Virus record (IMG/VR): IMGVR_UViG_3300009082_000005
Span: 1-55,640 of that record
From: a virus
Length of the DNA: 55,640 nucleotides
Direction: 5' to 3' (one strand)
Shown: one piece after another, positions 36,810-44,944 of the stretch
Layout: each line of letters opens with the position of its first letter
Numbering within the stretch: the first letter of the stretch is position 1
Notes under the pieces: model-generated
The model's input: the letters and a program-made list of their open reading frames with translations, nothing else
The model's database searches: none
What the model was told of the DNA's origin: nothing
Position numbers and translations under genes: made by a program

Positions 36810-37014
36810 AAATATATTAATTGCTTCATTTTTGAAAAGAGAAATATCAGAAGCTGAAATAGTTGATGATTGTTTAGTTCATGAAACTTTGACAGGATAT
36901 TATAAATTATGTGATTTGGAAAAACAATATCTTATTTCAGCATTACAAATTGACCTAAATTACAATATTGTGAAGGCTAATATAGATGACCTTATAGAAA
37001 TAATTAATGAATAG
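36712..37014 (+). CDS. Small helical protein, function unknown
   Basis: The protein has 100 residues from ATG 36712; earlier (36697) and later (36784) starts are possible. LEEKKDTLVNYLKKILDMAEKG, then SFLKREISEAEIVDDCLVHE. Not recognised. Confidence 0.5.
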   Translation: MKNTKIIRLEEKKDTLVNYLKKILDMAEKGEIENILIASFLKREISEAEIVDDCLVHETLTGYYKLCDLEKQYLISALQIDLNYNIVKANIDDLIEIINE

Positions 37015-37045
37015 ATATATAATACCTTAAAAGCGAGGTGTTTAT

Positions 37046-37579
37046 ATGGAAATATCAAAAAAAATGAGTCAAGAACAAATTAAACAATATTTTTTAGAAA
37101 ATAAAAATCAAATATCTGATATTCAATTAGGGGATATTGGATTTGACGATATAACTTTTATTTTCGGAAATGGAGTTAAAATTACTGCTTATTCTGATAT
37201 GACAGAAGCAAATATACGCGTTGGTAATGATAGAGTTAGCAGTAGCAATAATATTATGAGACATGTTATAAAAAAAAATGAGCCATTACCATATATGATG
37301 GTTAATGATGAAAACAAAATAAATTTTAACAAAATTGTTTCAGAATATATGCCAATTCCAGCTAAGGTTGAATATTATTTTAAATATTATTTTAATTTTG
37401 CAATGAATATTATTAAAAACAATTTAAAAGAAAATAAGCAAGATAAATCTGGTGAAGGTCTGTATTATGTATGGCAATCTAATTTAACATGTATAATTAT
37501 GGATAATTCAGATTTAGAACATGATAAAGCTAATGAAATAGCTTGTAAATTTTTAGATAGATTGATTGGTGAAAGATAA
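37046..37579 (+). CDS. Head-region protein, function unknown
   Basis: The protein has 177 residues. A beta-rich start (IGFDDITFIFGNGVKITAYSD) is followed by a helical second half. CGAGGTG precedes the ATG. It lies in the late operon between portal and scaffold. Not recognised. Confidence 0.55.
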   Translation: MEISKKMSQEQIKQYFLENKNQISDIQLGDIGFDDITFIFGNGVKITAYSDMTEANIRVGNDRVSSSNNIMRHVIKKNEPLPYMMVNDENKINFNKIVSEYMPIPAKVEYYFKYYFNFAMNIIKNNLKENKQDKSGEGLYYVWQSNLTCIIMDNSDLEHDKANEIACKFLDRLIGER

Positions 37580-37591
37580 GAAGGTGATATG

Positions 37592-37726
37592 ATGCAAGAA
37601 AAATCATGCAAAACATGCAACAACAACAAAGAAGGATACTGCAAATTTAAACAAAAAAATATAGAAGGTGATTTATCTCAACAAGGCTGTGGAGATTGGG
37701 AAGAAAAAGAAGTTGAAATTAATTAA
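37592..37726 (+). CDS. Small cysteine-rich protein
   Basis: The protein has 44 residues: CKTCNNNKEGYCKFKQKN and QQGCGDW give four cysteines, a likely metal site (similar to short phage proteins with CxxC...C...CxxW). AAGG lies before ATG 37592. It ends before a terminator. Confidence 0.55.
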   Translation: MQEKSCKTCNNNKEGYCKFKQKNIEGDLSQQGCGDWEEKEVEIN

Positions 37727-37738
37727 ATAAGATAATAC

Positions 37739-37761
37739 AAGACCTTTCGAGGTCTTTTTTT
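37739..37761 (+). terminator. Terminator before the scaffold gene
   Basis: AAGACCT-TTCG-AGGTCTT with a T run. It divides the late operon, so scaffold and capsid genes likely have their own promoter or need read-through. A CGTGG/CCACG hairpin (37803-37818) lies between it and the scaffold start. Confidence 0.8.
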
Positions 37762-37844
37762 ATGCAATAAATTCGCAATTATGCGTAAAATAATTAACCT
37801 TCGTGGACTATACCACGTTAATAAATGTAAAGGGAGCAAATTTA

Positions 37845-38405
37845 ATGAAAAGAGAATTTTTACAAGAATTAAAGTTAGAAGATGAAGTTATAGAAAAAAT
37901 AATGATTGAACATGGCAAAACCGTTAACGGAGTAAAGAAAAAGTTAGATGAGAGCGAAGAAAAGCTAAAAGCTACAACTGAAAAAGTAACAAGTTATGAA
38001 ACACAGTTAGAAGAAACAAAGAAATTACTTGGAGAATCAGAAAAATTTAAAGAAGAATCAGAAGAATTTAAAACAAAATACTCTGATTTGGAAACTAAGT
38101 TTAATTCTGAAATTGAATTAAAAAATAAAGAAATTGAAAATGTATTAAAGAAAAGTTTGGTGAAAGAAAGTCTAGTTGGAGCAGGAGCAAAGCATATTGA
38201 CTTATTAATGCATCAAATAAATTTTGATGATGTAAAAATAGATAATGAAAAATTATTTGGTTTTGATACTCAATTGGAAAGTATTAAGACTAATTATGCT
38301 GATTTATTTACAACAAAAGAAAATACACAAGATGTCAGAACAGGTCAAAATAATGACCCTGCAACAAGTGGTGATATAGACCTTTCTTTTATGGACAAAC
38401 TGTAA
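37845..38405 (+). CDS. Capsid scaffold (phage minor structural GP20 family)
   Basis: The protein has 186 residues. MKREFLQELKLEDEVIEKIM and a long coiled coil (about 25-115) followed by ESLVGAGAKHIDLLMHQI are the GP20 scaffold hallmark. It directs procapsid assembly and lies 19 bases before the capsid gene. ATG 37845 follows AAAGGGAG; earlier frame starts lie in the leader hairpin. Confidence 0.88.
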   Translation: MKREFLQELKLEDEVIEKIMIEHGKTVNGVKKKLDESEEKLKATTEKVTSYETQLEETKKLLGESEKFKEESEEFKTKYSDLETKFNSEIELKNKEIENVLKKSLVKESLVGAGAKHIDLLMHQINFDDVKIDNEKLFGFDTQLESIKTNYADLFTTKENTQDVRTGQNNDPATSGDIDLSFMDKL

Positions 38406-38424
38406 AAGAATTGGAGTGAAATAA

Positions 38425-39315
38425 ATGGCTTATAATAACAGCATTGCATATGCTTCAAAATATGTAGAAATGTTGGATAGGGTATATAAAGCTGGCTCAG
38501 TTACAAGCATATTAGAACCAGCTGCAAACTTATATAAATTTGATAGTATTAATGAAAAAACTGTATACATTAAAACTTTGTCGGCTGAGGGTCTTGGAAC
38601 TTATAATAGGAGCACCGGGTATGATGATGGTGACTTAACAATCACATGGGCTTCTCACCAGTTTAGTCAAGATAGGGGTAAAAGGTTTATTCTTGATACA
38701 CAGGATGAAAAAGAAGCAATGATACAAATGGCAGAAGTAGGGGCTGAGTTTCAACGTGTTTATGTAAATTCAGAAGTTGACGCGTACCGTTTTGAAACAC
38801 TTTGTACAAATGCAGGTACTACAGCAACACCAGCAGCATTAACTTATGATACTGTTATAGCTGCAATTAGAACAGCGATACAAACACTGGATAATGCAGA
38901 AGTTCCACAAGACCAGAGAATTTTATTTGTATCGGCTGCAATTATGCAAGCAATGGAAGATTCAGGAGAATTTTTTAAGACAATAAATGTTACACAAAAT
39001 AATGGAACAATTGATACAACTATTAAATCATTTAATAATATGCCTGTTATTCAAGTGCCTTTGGGAAGGTTTTATAATAATTTTGATTTCAGTGCTACAA
39101 ATGGTTATAGTGTTGCTGCTGGTGGAGATGCTATTAATTTTATATTAGTTTATAAACCTGCTGCAATGGCAATTATAAAGTACAAAACAAGTAATATTAT
39201 AGATGCAGCAGCAAACCAGACAGCAGATGGGTACATTCTAAAATATAGAATTTACCATGATTGTTTCTGTCCCGCCAATAAGGTTAATGGAATATATGTT
39301 CATAAAGCTACTTAA
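38425..39315 (+). CDS. Major capsid protein
   Basis: The protein has 296 residues. It has MAYNNSIAYASKYVEMLDRVYKAGS and the core RFILDTQDEKEAMIQMAEV...SEVDAYRFETLCTNAG, typical of an HK97-fold capsid family of Firmicute phages with scaffold GP20. GGAG lies before the ATG. A strong terminator follows. Confidence 0.88.
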   Translation: MAYNNSIAYASKYVEMLDRVYKAGSVTSILEPAANLYKFDSINEKTVYIKTLSAEGLGTYNRSTGYDDGDLTITWASHQFSQDRGKRFILDTQDEKEAMIQMAEVGAEFQRVYVNSEVDAYRFETLCTNAGTTATPAALTYDTVIAAIRTAIQTLDNAEVPQDQRILFVSAAIMQAMEDSGEFFKTINVTQNNGTIDTTIKSFNNMPVIQVPLGRFYNNFDFSATNGYSVAAGGDAINFILVYKPAAMAIIKYKTSNIIDAAANQTADGYILKYRIYHDCFCPANKVNGIYVHKAT

Positions 39316-39353
39316 TAAAATTTTAGTAAGTAAAATTCATTAAAATAAATTGA

Positions 39354-39396
39354 GGCAATAACAAGACTTAAACAGTCTTTTTTTATTGCCTTTTTT
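39354..39396 (+). terminator. Terminator after the capsid gene
   Basis: The outer stem GGCAATAA/TTATTGCC and inner stem AAGACT/AGTCTT together form a long hairpin followed by six Ts. Confidence 0.85.
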
Positions 39397-39419
39397 CGTA
39401 TAAAAAAGAGGTGAAAAAT

Positions 39420-40517
39420 TTGGCTAATACATTTGAAGGAAGAATAGCGGAAATTGAAACATCTGTAACACAGGTAACAAGTTCAGCGTCTTCCATAGCT
39501 TCTAGTGCAACAGTTCTTGATTCTCTTGTTACTGCACAATCAGGTAATGTAAGTACAATAGAAAGTACTGCATCAACAATTGATAGTTCAGCAAGCATAA
39601 TGGAAAGTGTTGCAAGTTTAGTTGATAGCATTGGAACTGAGCAAGATACAATAATTTCTAATGTTTCAACTGTAGATAGTAAAGTAGTAGTAAATAGCAC
39701 ATCAGTAAGCACTGTAGATTCAAAAGTAGTTGTTGTTTCTACAGCAACAAGTACAGTAGATAGTAAATTATTATCTGTGAACACTGCTCTATCTGGTGTC
39801 GTTTCTGTAGCAGATTCCAAAGTTGTATCTACAGCAAACAAAGTTGATAGTACAGCAGTTTTAGTTTCAACATGTGATTCGAAAGTTGTAAGTGTTAATA
39901 CTGCCTTAAGTACAAGCATAAGTACTGCAAGTAGCAAAGCTACAGTAAACAGTACATCAATAAGCACAGCAGATTCAAAAATAGTTGTTGTTTCTACAGC
40001 TTTAAGCACATTAACTGGCAATTTAAGTACAGCAGATAGTAAAATAGTAATAGTTGATAGCAAGATAGTTGTAAATAGCACATCTATAAGCACAGCTATT
40101 GTAAACATATCTACATTAGATAGTAAAGTAGTTGTTGTTGATAGTGTAGCAGATGCAATTGTTACAGCTGTATCTACAGTTGATTCCAAGGTCGTAATAG
40201 TAGATAGTGTAGCAGATGCAATTGTTACAGCTGTATCTACAGTTGATAGTAAGATAGTAATAGTTGATAGCAAAGTAGTTGTAAATAGCACATCGATAAG
40301 TACAGCTATTGTAAACATATCTACAGTAGATAGTAAAGTAGTTGTTGTTGATAGTGTAGCAGATGCAATTGTTACAGCTGTATCAACAGCTGATAGTAAG
40401 ATAGTAATAGTAGATAGTGTGGCAGATGTAATTGCCGTTGATACTGCTACAATTATAAGCACTTTGGCAGTATTAAGTGCTGCTATAAGCGTTGTAGACA
40501 GCAAAGTAACTACCTAA
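39420..40517 (+). CDS. Highly repetitive Ser/Thr/Val-rich structural protein (head fibre-like)
   Basis: The protein has 365 residues. After MANTFEGRIAEIETSVTQVTSS the whole protein consists of units of VDSKVV, VVNSTSIST and DSVADAIVTAVST, with seven-residue periodicity. That periodicity suggests a long trimeric coiled coil or beta-fibre. TTG 39420 follows GAGG by eight bases. It has its own terminators on both sides, right after the capsid gene, so it is probably a head fibre or decoration protein. Its many Ser and Thr residues lie next to a glycosyltransferase gene. Confidence 0.72.
   Translation: MANTFEGRIAEIETSVTQVTSSASSIASSATVLDSLVTAQSGNVSTIESTASTIDSSASIMESVASLVDSIGTEQDTIISNVSTVDSKVVVNSTSVSTVDSKVVVVSTATSTVDSKLLSVNTALSGVVSVADSKVVSTANKVDSTAVLVSTCDSKVVSVNTALSTSISTASSKATVNSTSISTADSKIVVVSTALSTLTGNLSTADSKIVIVDSKIVVNSTSISTAIVNISTLDSKVVVVDSVADAIVTAVSTVDSKVVIVDSVADAIVTAVSTVDSKIVIVDSKVVVNSTSISTAIVNISTVDSKVVVVDSVADAIVTAVSTADSKIVIVDSVADVIAVDTATIISTLAVLSAAISVVDSKVTT
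40131..40425 (+). repeat. Tandem repeats within the fibre gene
   Basis: A unit of about 60 bases containing GATAGTGTAGCAGATGCAAT occurs at about 40139, 40202 and 40358, and in altered form at about 40412. It is interleaved with GTAGTTGTAAATAGCACATC units. Repeats this similar in DNA point to recent expansion or gene-length variation. Confidence 0.75.
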
Positions 40518-40536
40518 TTAATAAAATTAAAATTAT

Positions 40537-40595
40537 GAGAGCTAGATTTCTAGAATCGAAAGTGGCATTCCCTGCCACCGCTCTCTTTTATTTTG
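40537..40595 (+). terminator. Three-way-junction terminator after the fibre gene
   Basis: GAGAGC/GCTCTC closes a structure holding CTAG-ATTT-CTAG and GTGGCA-TTCCC-TGCCAC hairpins, followed by TTTTATTTT. The form is unusual for a simple terminator. Confidence 0.65.
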
Positions 40596-40621
40596 GGATA
40601 TAACTAAGGGAGGTTGTTTAG

Positions 40622-41677
40622 TTGGATAAAAAAATAAAGATAGGACATATAAGTTTTTTTGCACCTAGTAGGTCTGGATTATATGAAGCTTCAAGGGATA
40701 TGTGCAAGGCTGATATATTAGGCGGAAATGAAGCATATTTTTTTGATGCTGGTGTGCCTGAAAAAGATGGAAGAGCAGAAATAAAAGTTGGGGCAGAGGA
40801 TAATAGGGCAGGATTTAAGTTAATTACATCAAATCCAGAATTAATACAGGATATGGATATTTTAATAATGCATACTGGAATTGATGATAAATATGTTGTA
40901 AAAAGTCAATCTCCAATAATCTGGGTAGTTCATGGAAAACCATTAGACTGTTATAGGCCAGAAATGAATGGACAAAGAAACAGCTATACTTTATATAATG
41001 AGTTGTCAAAATGGCCTAGAGCAAAATATATGTTATATTTCTGGAATGAATATAAACCATATTGGGCTTGTTTTCCTGAACAAAAACATCTTATTTTTGA
41101 TTATCCTGTAATTGATGAAGAAAGATTTAATAACACAGGAGATATATACAAAATCACAGATAAAGGTAAATATAATATTCTTATATGTGACTCAGACAGG
41201 GCAGATACAGACAAATTTGAATTAATTATTTCAGCAATTGAAGTTTCAAAAAAAATTGAAGGAATAAAATTTCATTTTGCTGGTCTTGATATGCCTTTTA
41301 AAACTTGTGAAAGAGCATTACTTGATAAACTACAAAAAGTTGGAGGTCTGGGAGACATAATCAAAAGGACAGATAATATGCAAGCTGTTTATAAATCAAT
41401 GGACTTAACTTTTAGCCCAAATAGAATAATAAATCGTGTAATTGCTGAATCGCTATGTTGTGGAACTCCTGTAATGACTGAAATAGGTTGCAAAGTATCT
41501 GATTATACTACATATGTTCCTGATTCAAATAAAGTTATAGATTCTATTAAAAATTTTATAAATGATTTTGATAATAATTTGATAGATAAACAAAAGATAA
41601 TAGAAAGAAGCAAAGTATTTAACATGAAAAACTATTATACACGCATGAACGAAGTGTATAAGGAGGTGTTGGCTTAA
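40622..41677 (+). CDS. Glycosyltransferase, GT4-like
   Basis: The protein has 351 residues, TTG start at 40622 with AGGGAGG eight bases upstream. The N-domain has KIGHISFFAPSRSGLYEASRDM; the C-domain has MQAVYKSMDLTFSPNRIINRVIAESLCCGTPVMTEIG, the donor-binding E-x(7)-like region of GT-B enzymes. It transfers a sugar from a nucleotide donor. It lies among structural genes directly after the Ser/Thr-rich fibre, so decoration of virion proteins is the likely role. Confidence 0.82.
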   Translation: MDKKIKIGHISFFAPSRSGLYEASRDMCKADILGGNEAYFFDAGVPEKDGRAEIKVGAEDNRAGFKLITSNPELIQDMDILIMHTGIDDKYVVKSQSPIIWVVHGKPLDCYRPEMNGQRNSYTLYNELSKWPRAKYMLYFWNEYKPYWACFPEQKHLIFDYPVIDEERFNNTGDIYKITDKGKYNILICDSDRADTDKFELIISAIEVSKKIEGIKFHFAGLDMPFKTCERALLDKLQKVGGLGDIIKRTDNMQAVYKSMDLTFSPNRIINRVIAESLCCGTPVMTEIGCKVSDYTTYVPDSNKVIDSIKNFINDFDNNLIDKQKIIERSKVFNMKNYYTRMNEVYKEVLA

Positions 41678-42034
41678 ATGGCTGACGGAGATAGAACAAA
41701 TAAGGGATTACTGAATGATATTTTAGATGCCATTCAAAACATTGCTACAAATAATATAGTTAATACATCTGATTCAAATATGTTAGCTTATTCTTTTGCT
41801 AGTGGCAAAAGTCAAAAACAGAATGGATCTGGAACAATAACACCTGTTTCTGGCACTACTTTTTATAAAATAGAATTTCACAATAGTACAGCAATAACTG
41901 CCATGACTGTTGTATCTGGATGGGCTGATTACACAGGAATAACAATGCCTGCTGGTTCTTATGCTATAACAAATTGTACAAGTATACAAATATCATCCGG
42001 GCTTATTACTGCTTATCAAAGGAGTACAGCATAA
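41678..42034 (+). CDS. Small structural protein, possibly decoration
   Basis: The protein has 118 residues. A helical start (NKGLLNDILDAIQNIATNN) is followed by a beta-rich part (SGTITPVSGTTFYKIEFHNST, AGSYAITNC), the layout of head decoration proteins. It starts directly after the glycosyltransferase stop, with GGAGG upstream. Confidence 0.6.
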   Translation: MADGDRTNKGLLNDILDAIQNIATNNIVNTSDSNMLAYSFASGKSQKQNGSGTITPVSGTTFYKIEFHNSTAITAMTVVSGWADYTGITMPAGSYAITNCTSIQISSGLITAYQRSTA

Positions 42035-42792
42035 TGTTAGGGTTAGGACTTGGATTAGATAAGTCAAATACAAAAGTTAATTACCATATTTCTGTATGGG
42101 ATACAACAAAGACATCTTCAGGTAGTAGTAATAGCAATCAAATTAAACTACCTGCCTATAATGGGGGAACTTATGCTTTTACTATCTACTGGGATGATGG
42201 CACAAGTAGTTACATTACAAGCTGGAATGATGCTGCATTAACACATACTTATGCAATAGAAGGAATCAAAAGAATAATTATAATTGGGCAATTCGAAGGA
42301 TTCAAGTTTGACAATAGTGGTGATAGATTAAAATTAATTACTATTGAAAGCGGTGGAAATGGATTTAAACTTGGTTCTGGTGGTGGGTATTTTTATGGCT
42401 GTGCTAATCTAACAACTATAGACAATTTAAGTACAACTGGGATTCAAAATATGACAGCCGCTTTTCGTGGGTGTTCTAAGTTAAATTGTCTATTAAATTT
42501 AGATACGGCAAGTGCAACAACTATGTATACTTTTTTATATCAAGCAACTGCTTTTAATAATTCAGTTAAACAGTTGAGTATAGCACTTTGCACGAATCTT
42601 AATTTGATGTTATCAAGCACAGCAATATCAAATACACATTATTCTGATGCATTAATAGCATGGAACGCTTTGCCTCATCAAAATTCTGTTACTTTAGCAT
42701 GTCCAGCTAAATATGAAGCAAGAGCAGCAGCAGCAAGAACAGATTTTATTAATAATCACTCTTGGACAATAAATGATGGTGGAGCAGCTTAA
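42034..42792 (+). CDS. BspA-type leucine-rich/PKD-like surface protein
   Basis: The protein has 252 residues. The N-part has YAFTIYWDDGTSSYITSWNDAALTHTY, a PKD-like strand pattern. Next come CANLTTIDNLSTTGIQNMTAAFRGCSKLN and LDTASATTMYTFLYQATAFNN, which are BspA/DUF285-type repeats. It is likely exposed on the virion and could bind host surface or host-associated glycans. It shares TAATG with the gene before. Confidence 0.7.
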   Translation: MLGLGLGLDKSNTKVNYHISVWDTTKTSSGSSNSNQIKLPAYNGGTYAFTIYWDDGTSSYITSWNDAALTHTYAIEGIKRIIIIGQFEGFKFDNSGDRLKLITIESGGNGFKLGSGGGYFYGCANLTTIDNLSTTGIQNMTAAFRGCSKLNCLLNLDTASATTMYTFLYQATAFNNSVKQLSIALCTNLNLMLSSTAISNTHYSDALIAWNALPHQNSVTLACPAKYEARAAAARTDFINNHSWTINDGGAA

Positions 42793-43386
42793 TTGTTAAA
42801 AAATAATATTAATTATTACAAAAAAATCTCTGATGAAGCATCAAGCAGTTTATCATCAAATCAAAAATATAAATTCACTGTAAATGAAAAATTATTACAG
42901 GATAATATATCTAATTTTCTTAAAATTGATGATTCAAAAGCTTCAAAAGAATTAATTGATAAATATAAAAAAGATATGCATAAAATGTTTAATACTGCAA
43001 ATATTGAATACAACAAAGTATTTAATAAGCTTAATTCTACAGATGACGAAATTTTAAAACAAAAAATATTAAATGATTATACTGATAGCGGAATTATAGG
43101 ATTTAAGGCAAAAAACGGAGCAAGATGGAATATTGAAACATATTCAAACATGTATACAAGGCATGTTAATAATGAATGTGTGAGAAATTCTGTTTTGGAA
43201 CAATCTAAAAAACAGGGCAAAGAAAGAGTTAAAATATCTACTCATGGTACTAAATGTGATTTGTGTAAACCATGGGAAGGAAAAATTTTAACTTTTGAAC
43301 AAGTTGAAACTGCCAAAAGTGCAGGTTTATTTCATCCAAATTGTCTGCATATAATTTTATTTGTTGTAGGAAGGATTGAATTTTGA
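42793..43386 (+). CDS. Minor capsid protein, MuF-like
   Basis: The protein has 197 residues, with TTG start after GGTGGAG. RVKISTHGTKCDLCKPWEGKIL and AGLFHPNCLHIILF are the typical end of phage minor head proteins (cysteine/histidine site). It probably sits inside the head near the portal. It is displaced from the portal by the capsid and fibre genes. Confidence 0.78.
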   Translation: MLKNNINYYKKISDEASSSLSSNQKYKFTVNEKLLQDNISNFLKIDDSKASKELIDKYKKDMHKMFNTANIEYNKVFNKLNSTDDEILKQKILNDYTDSGIIGFKAKNGARWNIETYSNMYTRHVNNECVRNSVLEQSKKQGKERVKISTHGTKCDLCKPWEGKILTFEQVETAKSAGLFHPNCLHIILFVVGRIEF

Positions 43387-43574
43387 ATTTAGAAAAAATA
43401 TCAAATTTAAGCTATGAAAAGCAACAACAAGAATTAAATAAATTAGTTATGCCTATCATAGAAACCGAAACCTTGCTAAGAAAATGGCAAAGAAGATTAT
43501 TAGTAGCATTGACGGATGAAGAAAAACAGAAATGTAAGGCAAAAATAAAAGAGTATGAGAGGGTTAACAAATGA
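43383..43574 (+). CDS. Small helical protein, function unknown
   Basis: The protein has 63 residues, TTG start overlapping the preceding stop, with AAGGATTGAATT upstream. LEKISNLSYEKQQQELNKLVMP and a basic end. It may be a head accessory; not recognised. Confidence 0.5.
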   Translation: MNLEKISNLSYEKQQQELNKLVMPIIETETLLRKWQRRLLVALTDEEKQKCKAKIKEYERVNK

Positions 43575-44179
43575 TTACTCTTACAGAGGTAAAAACATTA
43601 TTACAAATTTCAGATACAACTTATGATACATTTATTACTTTTAATATTCCTCTTGTTGTAGAGTCTATCTGTGAATACTGCAAAAATCATTTTATTGATA
43701 TTGATTACATTGATAATGATACATATATTCGTTCTAATGATGTGGTATTTGCTAGTTCCGATAAGTCTATAACAATAAGCGATTTTAATAATGAGTTCAT
43801 TGCTGGAGATTATTTGAGGATATATGGAACTAAAAGGAATAACGGACATTGCAAAGTTGATTCTATTAATTCAACAAAATTAGTTGTATCTGAAATTGAT
43901 ATTATAAATGAAACTATTTCCAGCAATACAGATAACAGTATAGTAATATTTAGGGCTGATTATCCGAGGTCAATTAAATTACCTGCAAGCAAACTATTTA
44001 AATACCTTATTGATAAAGAAAATCCAAATGTAAAAAGTGAAAAAATAGACGATTATTCAATTACTTACAAAGATTCAAAAATAATAAATGGTTTTCCAGC
44101 AGAATTGATGGAAAGTTTCAATAGGTGGAAGAAAGTATTTTTTGAAAGAGTATTTTTAGATAATAATGTTTATTATTAA
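43571..44179 (+). CDS. Head-tail connector (gp6/YqbG-like)
   Basis: The protein has 202 residues. MITLTEVKTLLQISDTTYDTFITFNIPLVVESICEYC is the start typical of the connector/adaptor family. A beta insertion (SDKSITISDFNNEFIAGDYLRIYG) and FPAELMESFNRWKKVFF follow. It binds the portal ring. Confidence 0.75.
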   Translation: MITLTEVKTLLQISDTTYDTFITFNIPLVVESICEYCKNHFIDIDYIDNDTYIRSNDVVFASSDKSITISDFNNEFIAGDYLRIYGTKRNNGHCKVDSINSTKLVVSEIDIINETISSNTDNSIVIFRADYPRSIKLPASKLFKYLIDKENPNVKSEKIDDYSITYKDSKIINGFPAELMESFNRWKKVFFERVFLDNNVYY

Positions 44180-44191
44180 GGTCGTGATTAT

Positions 44192-44548
44192 ATGAGAGTG
44201 CAAAGCATGTCAAATGGTGGAATAATAATGCAGGTCACAAATAATATTCCAAGTTTTTTAGATATTTTTAGAAGAAATAAAGTTAAAACCCTTACGGAAA
44301 TAGGAAAGTTCTGCAAGGGTAAAATGGATTATTATGTACCTGTCGATACTGGATATTTAAGAAGCAGAAACGACTACAGAATAACAATGGATAAAAACTT
44401 ACAGCTAATAAATAACTGTCATTATGCAGGCTATCAGGAATTTGGAACATATAAAATGAATGCACAGCCATTTATGAGACCATCTGTTTATGGACATTTA
44501 GCAGAAATAGAAATGATTGCAGGAAGGAATATGAGTTTAAACTTATGA
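44192..44548 (+). CDS. HK97 gp10-like tail/neck protein
   Basis: The protein has 118 residues. KMDYYVPVDTGYLRSRNDYRI, HYAGYQEFGTYKMNAQPFMRPSV is the signature of the HK97 gp10 family. AAGG lies ten bases before ATG 44192; ATG 44207 is possible. It overlaps the next gene by four bases. Confidence 0.82.
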   Translation: MRVQSMSNGGIIMQVTNNIPSFLDIFRRNKVKTLTEIGKFCKGKMDYYVPVDTGYLRSRNDYRITMDKNLQLINNCHYAGYQEFGTYKMNAQPFMRPSVYGHLAEIEMIAGRNMSLNL

Positions 44549-44940
44549 CTTTAAGTGAATTGAAACTATATGTTAAAGCTAGATTGGAGGCTTTATCTGG
44601 CATAACTGTATATGATGGGGAGGCTGACAGTGAAGAAACCTTCCCTTATTTATGTTTCCATTTTCCAAGTGCAAGTTTTCAATATAGAAACAAAGATGAC
44701 AGGATAATGGAAATAGATTATTACAATGATAGCAATGATGATACTGAAATATTAGCAGCTGCCGAAAAAGTAAGAAATGGGACAACTGTTGGAGTCGAAA
44801 CAGTTTATGGCCTTGATAAATCTTTTCAGGATGAATCAGAAGGCTTTTACAAATGCAATATAGAATTTGAAGGCGAAATAAAAACACAAGAAAAAAATAC
44901 ATGCAGATTTAATCAAAGATATTTATTTGAAGTGAGGTGA
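44545..44940 (+). CDS. Tail terminator-like protein
   Basis: The protein has 131 residues: MTLSELKLYVKARLEALSGITVYDGEADSEETFPYLCF-type start and DYYNDSNDDTEILAAAEKVR correspond to the tail-terminator fold of siphoviruses (lambda gpU/gp17-like). Order after gp10-like and before tail tube fits. Confidence 0.75.
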   Translation: MTLSELKLYVKARLEALSGITVYDGEADSEETFPYLCFHFPSASFQYRNKDDRIMEIDYYNDSNDDTEILAAAEKVRNGTTVGVETVYGLDKSFQDESEGFYKCNIEFEGEIKTQEKNTCRFNQRYLFEVR

Positions 44941-44944
44941 TATA

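Noticed and set aside
39383-40504. A 373-codon open frame antisense to the fibre gene
   Set aside because: It is open only because the opposite strand is built from repeats without stop-generating codons. It has no ribosome site, and its predicted sequence is low-complexity Thr/Leu/Ser.
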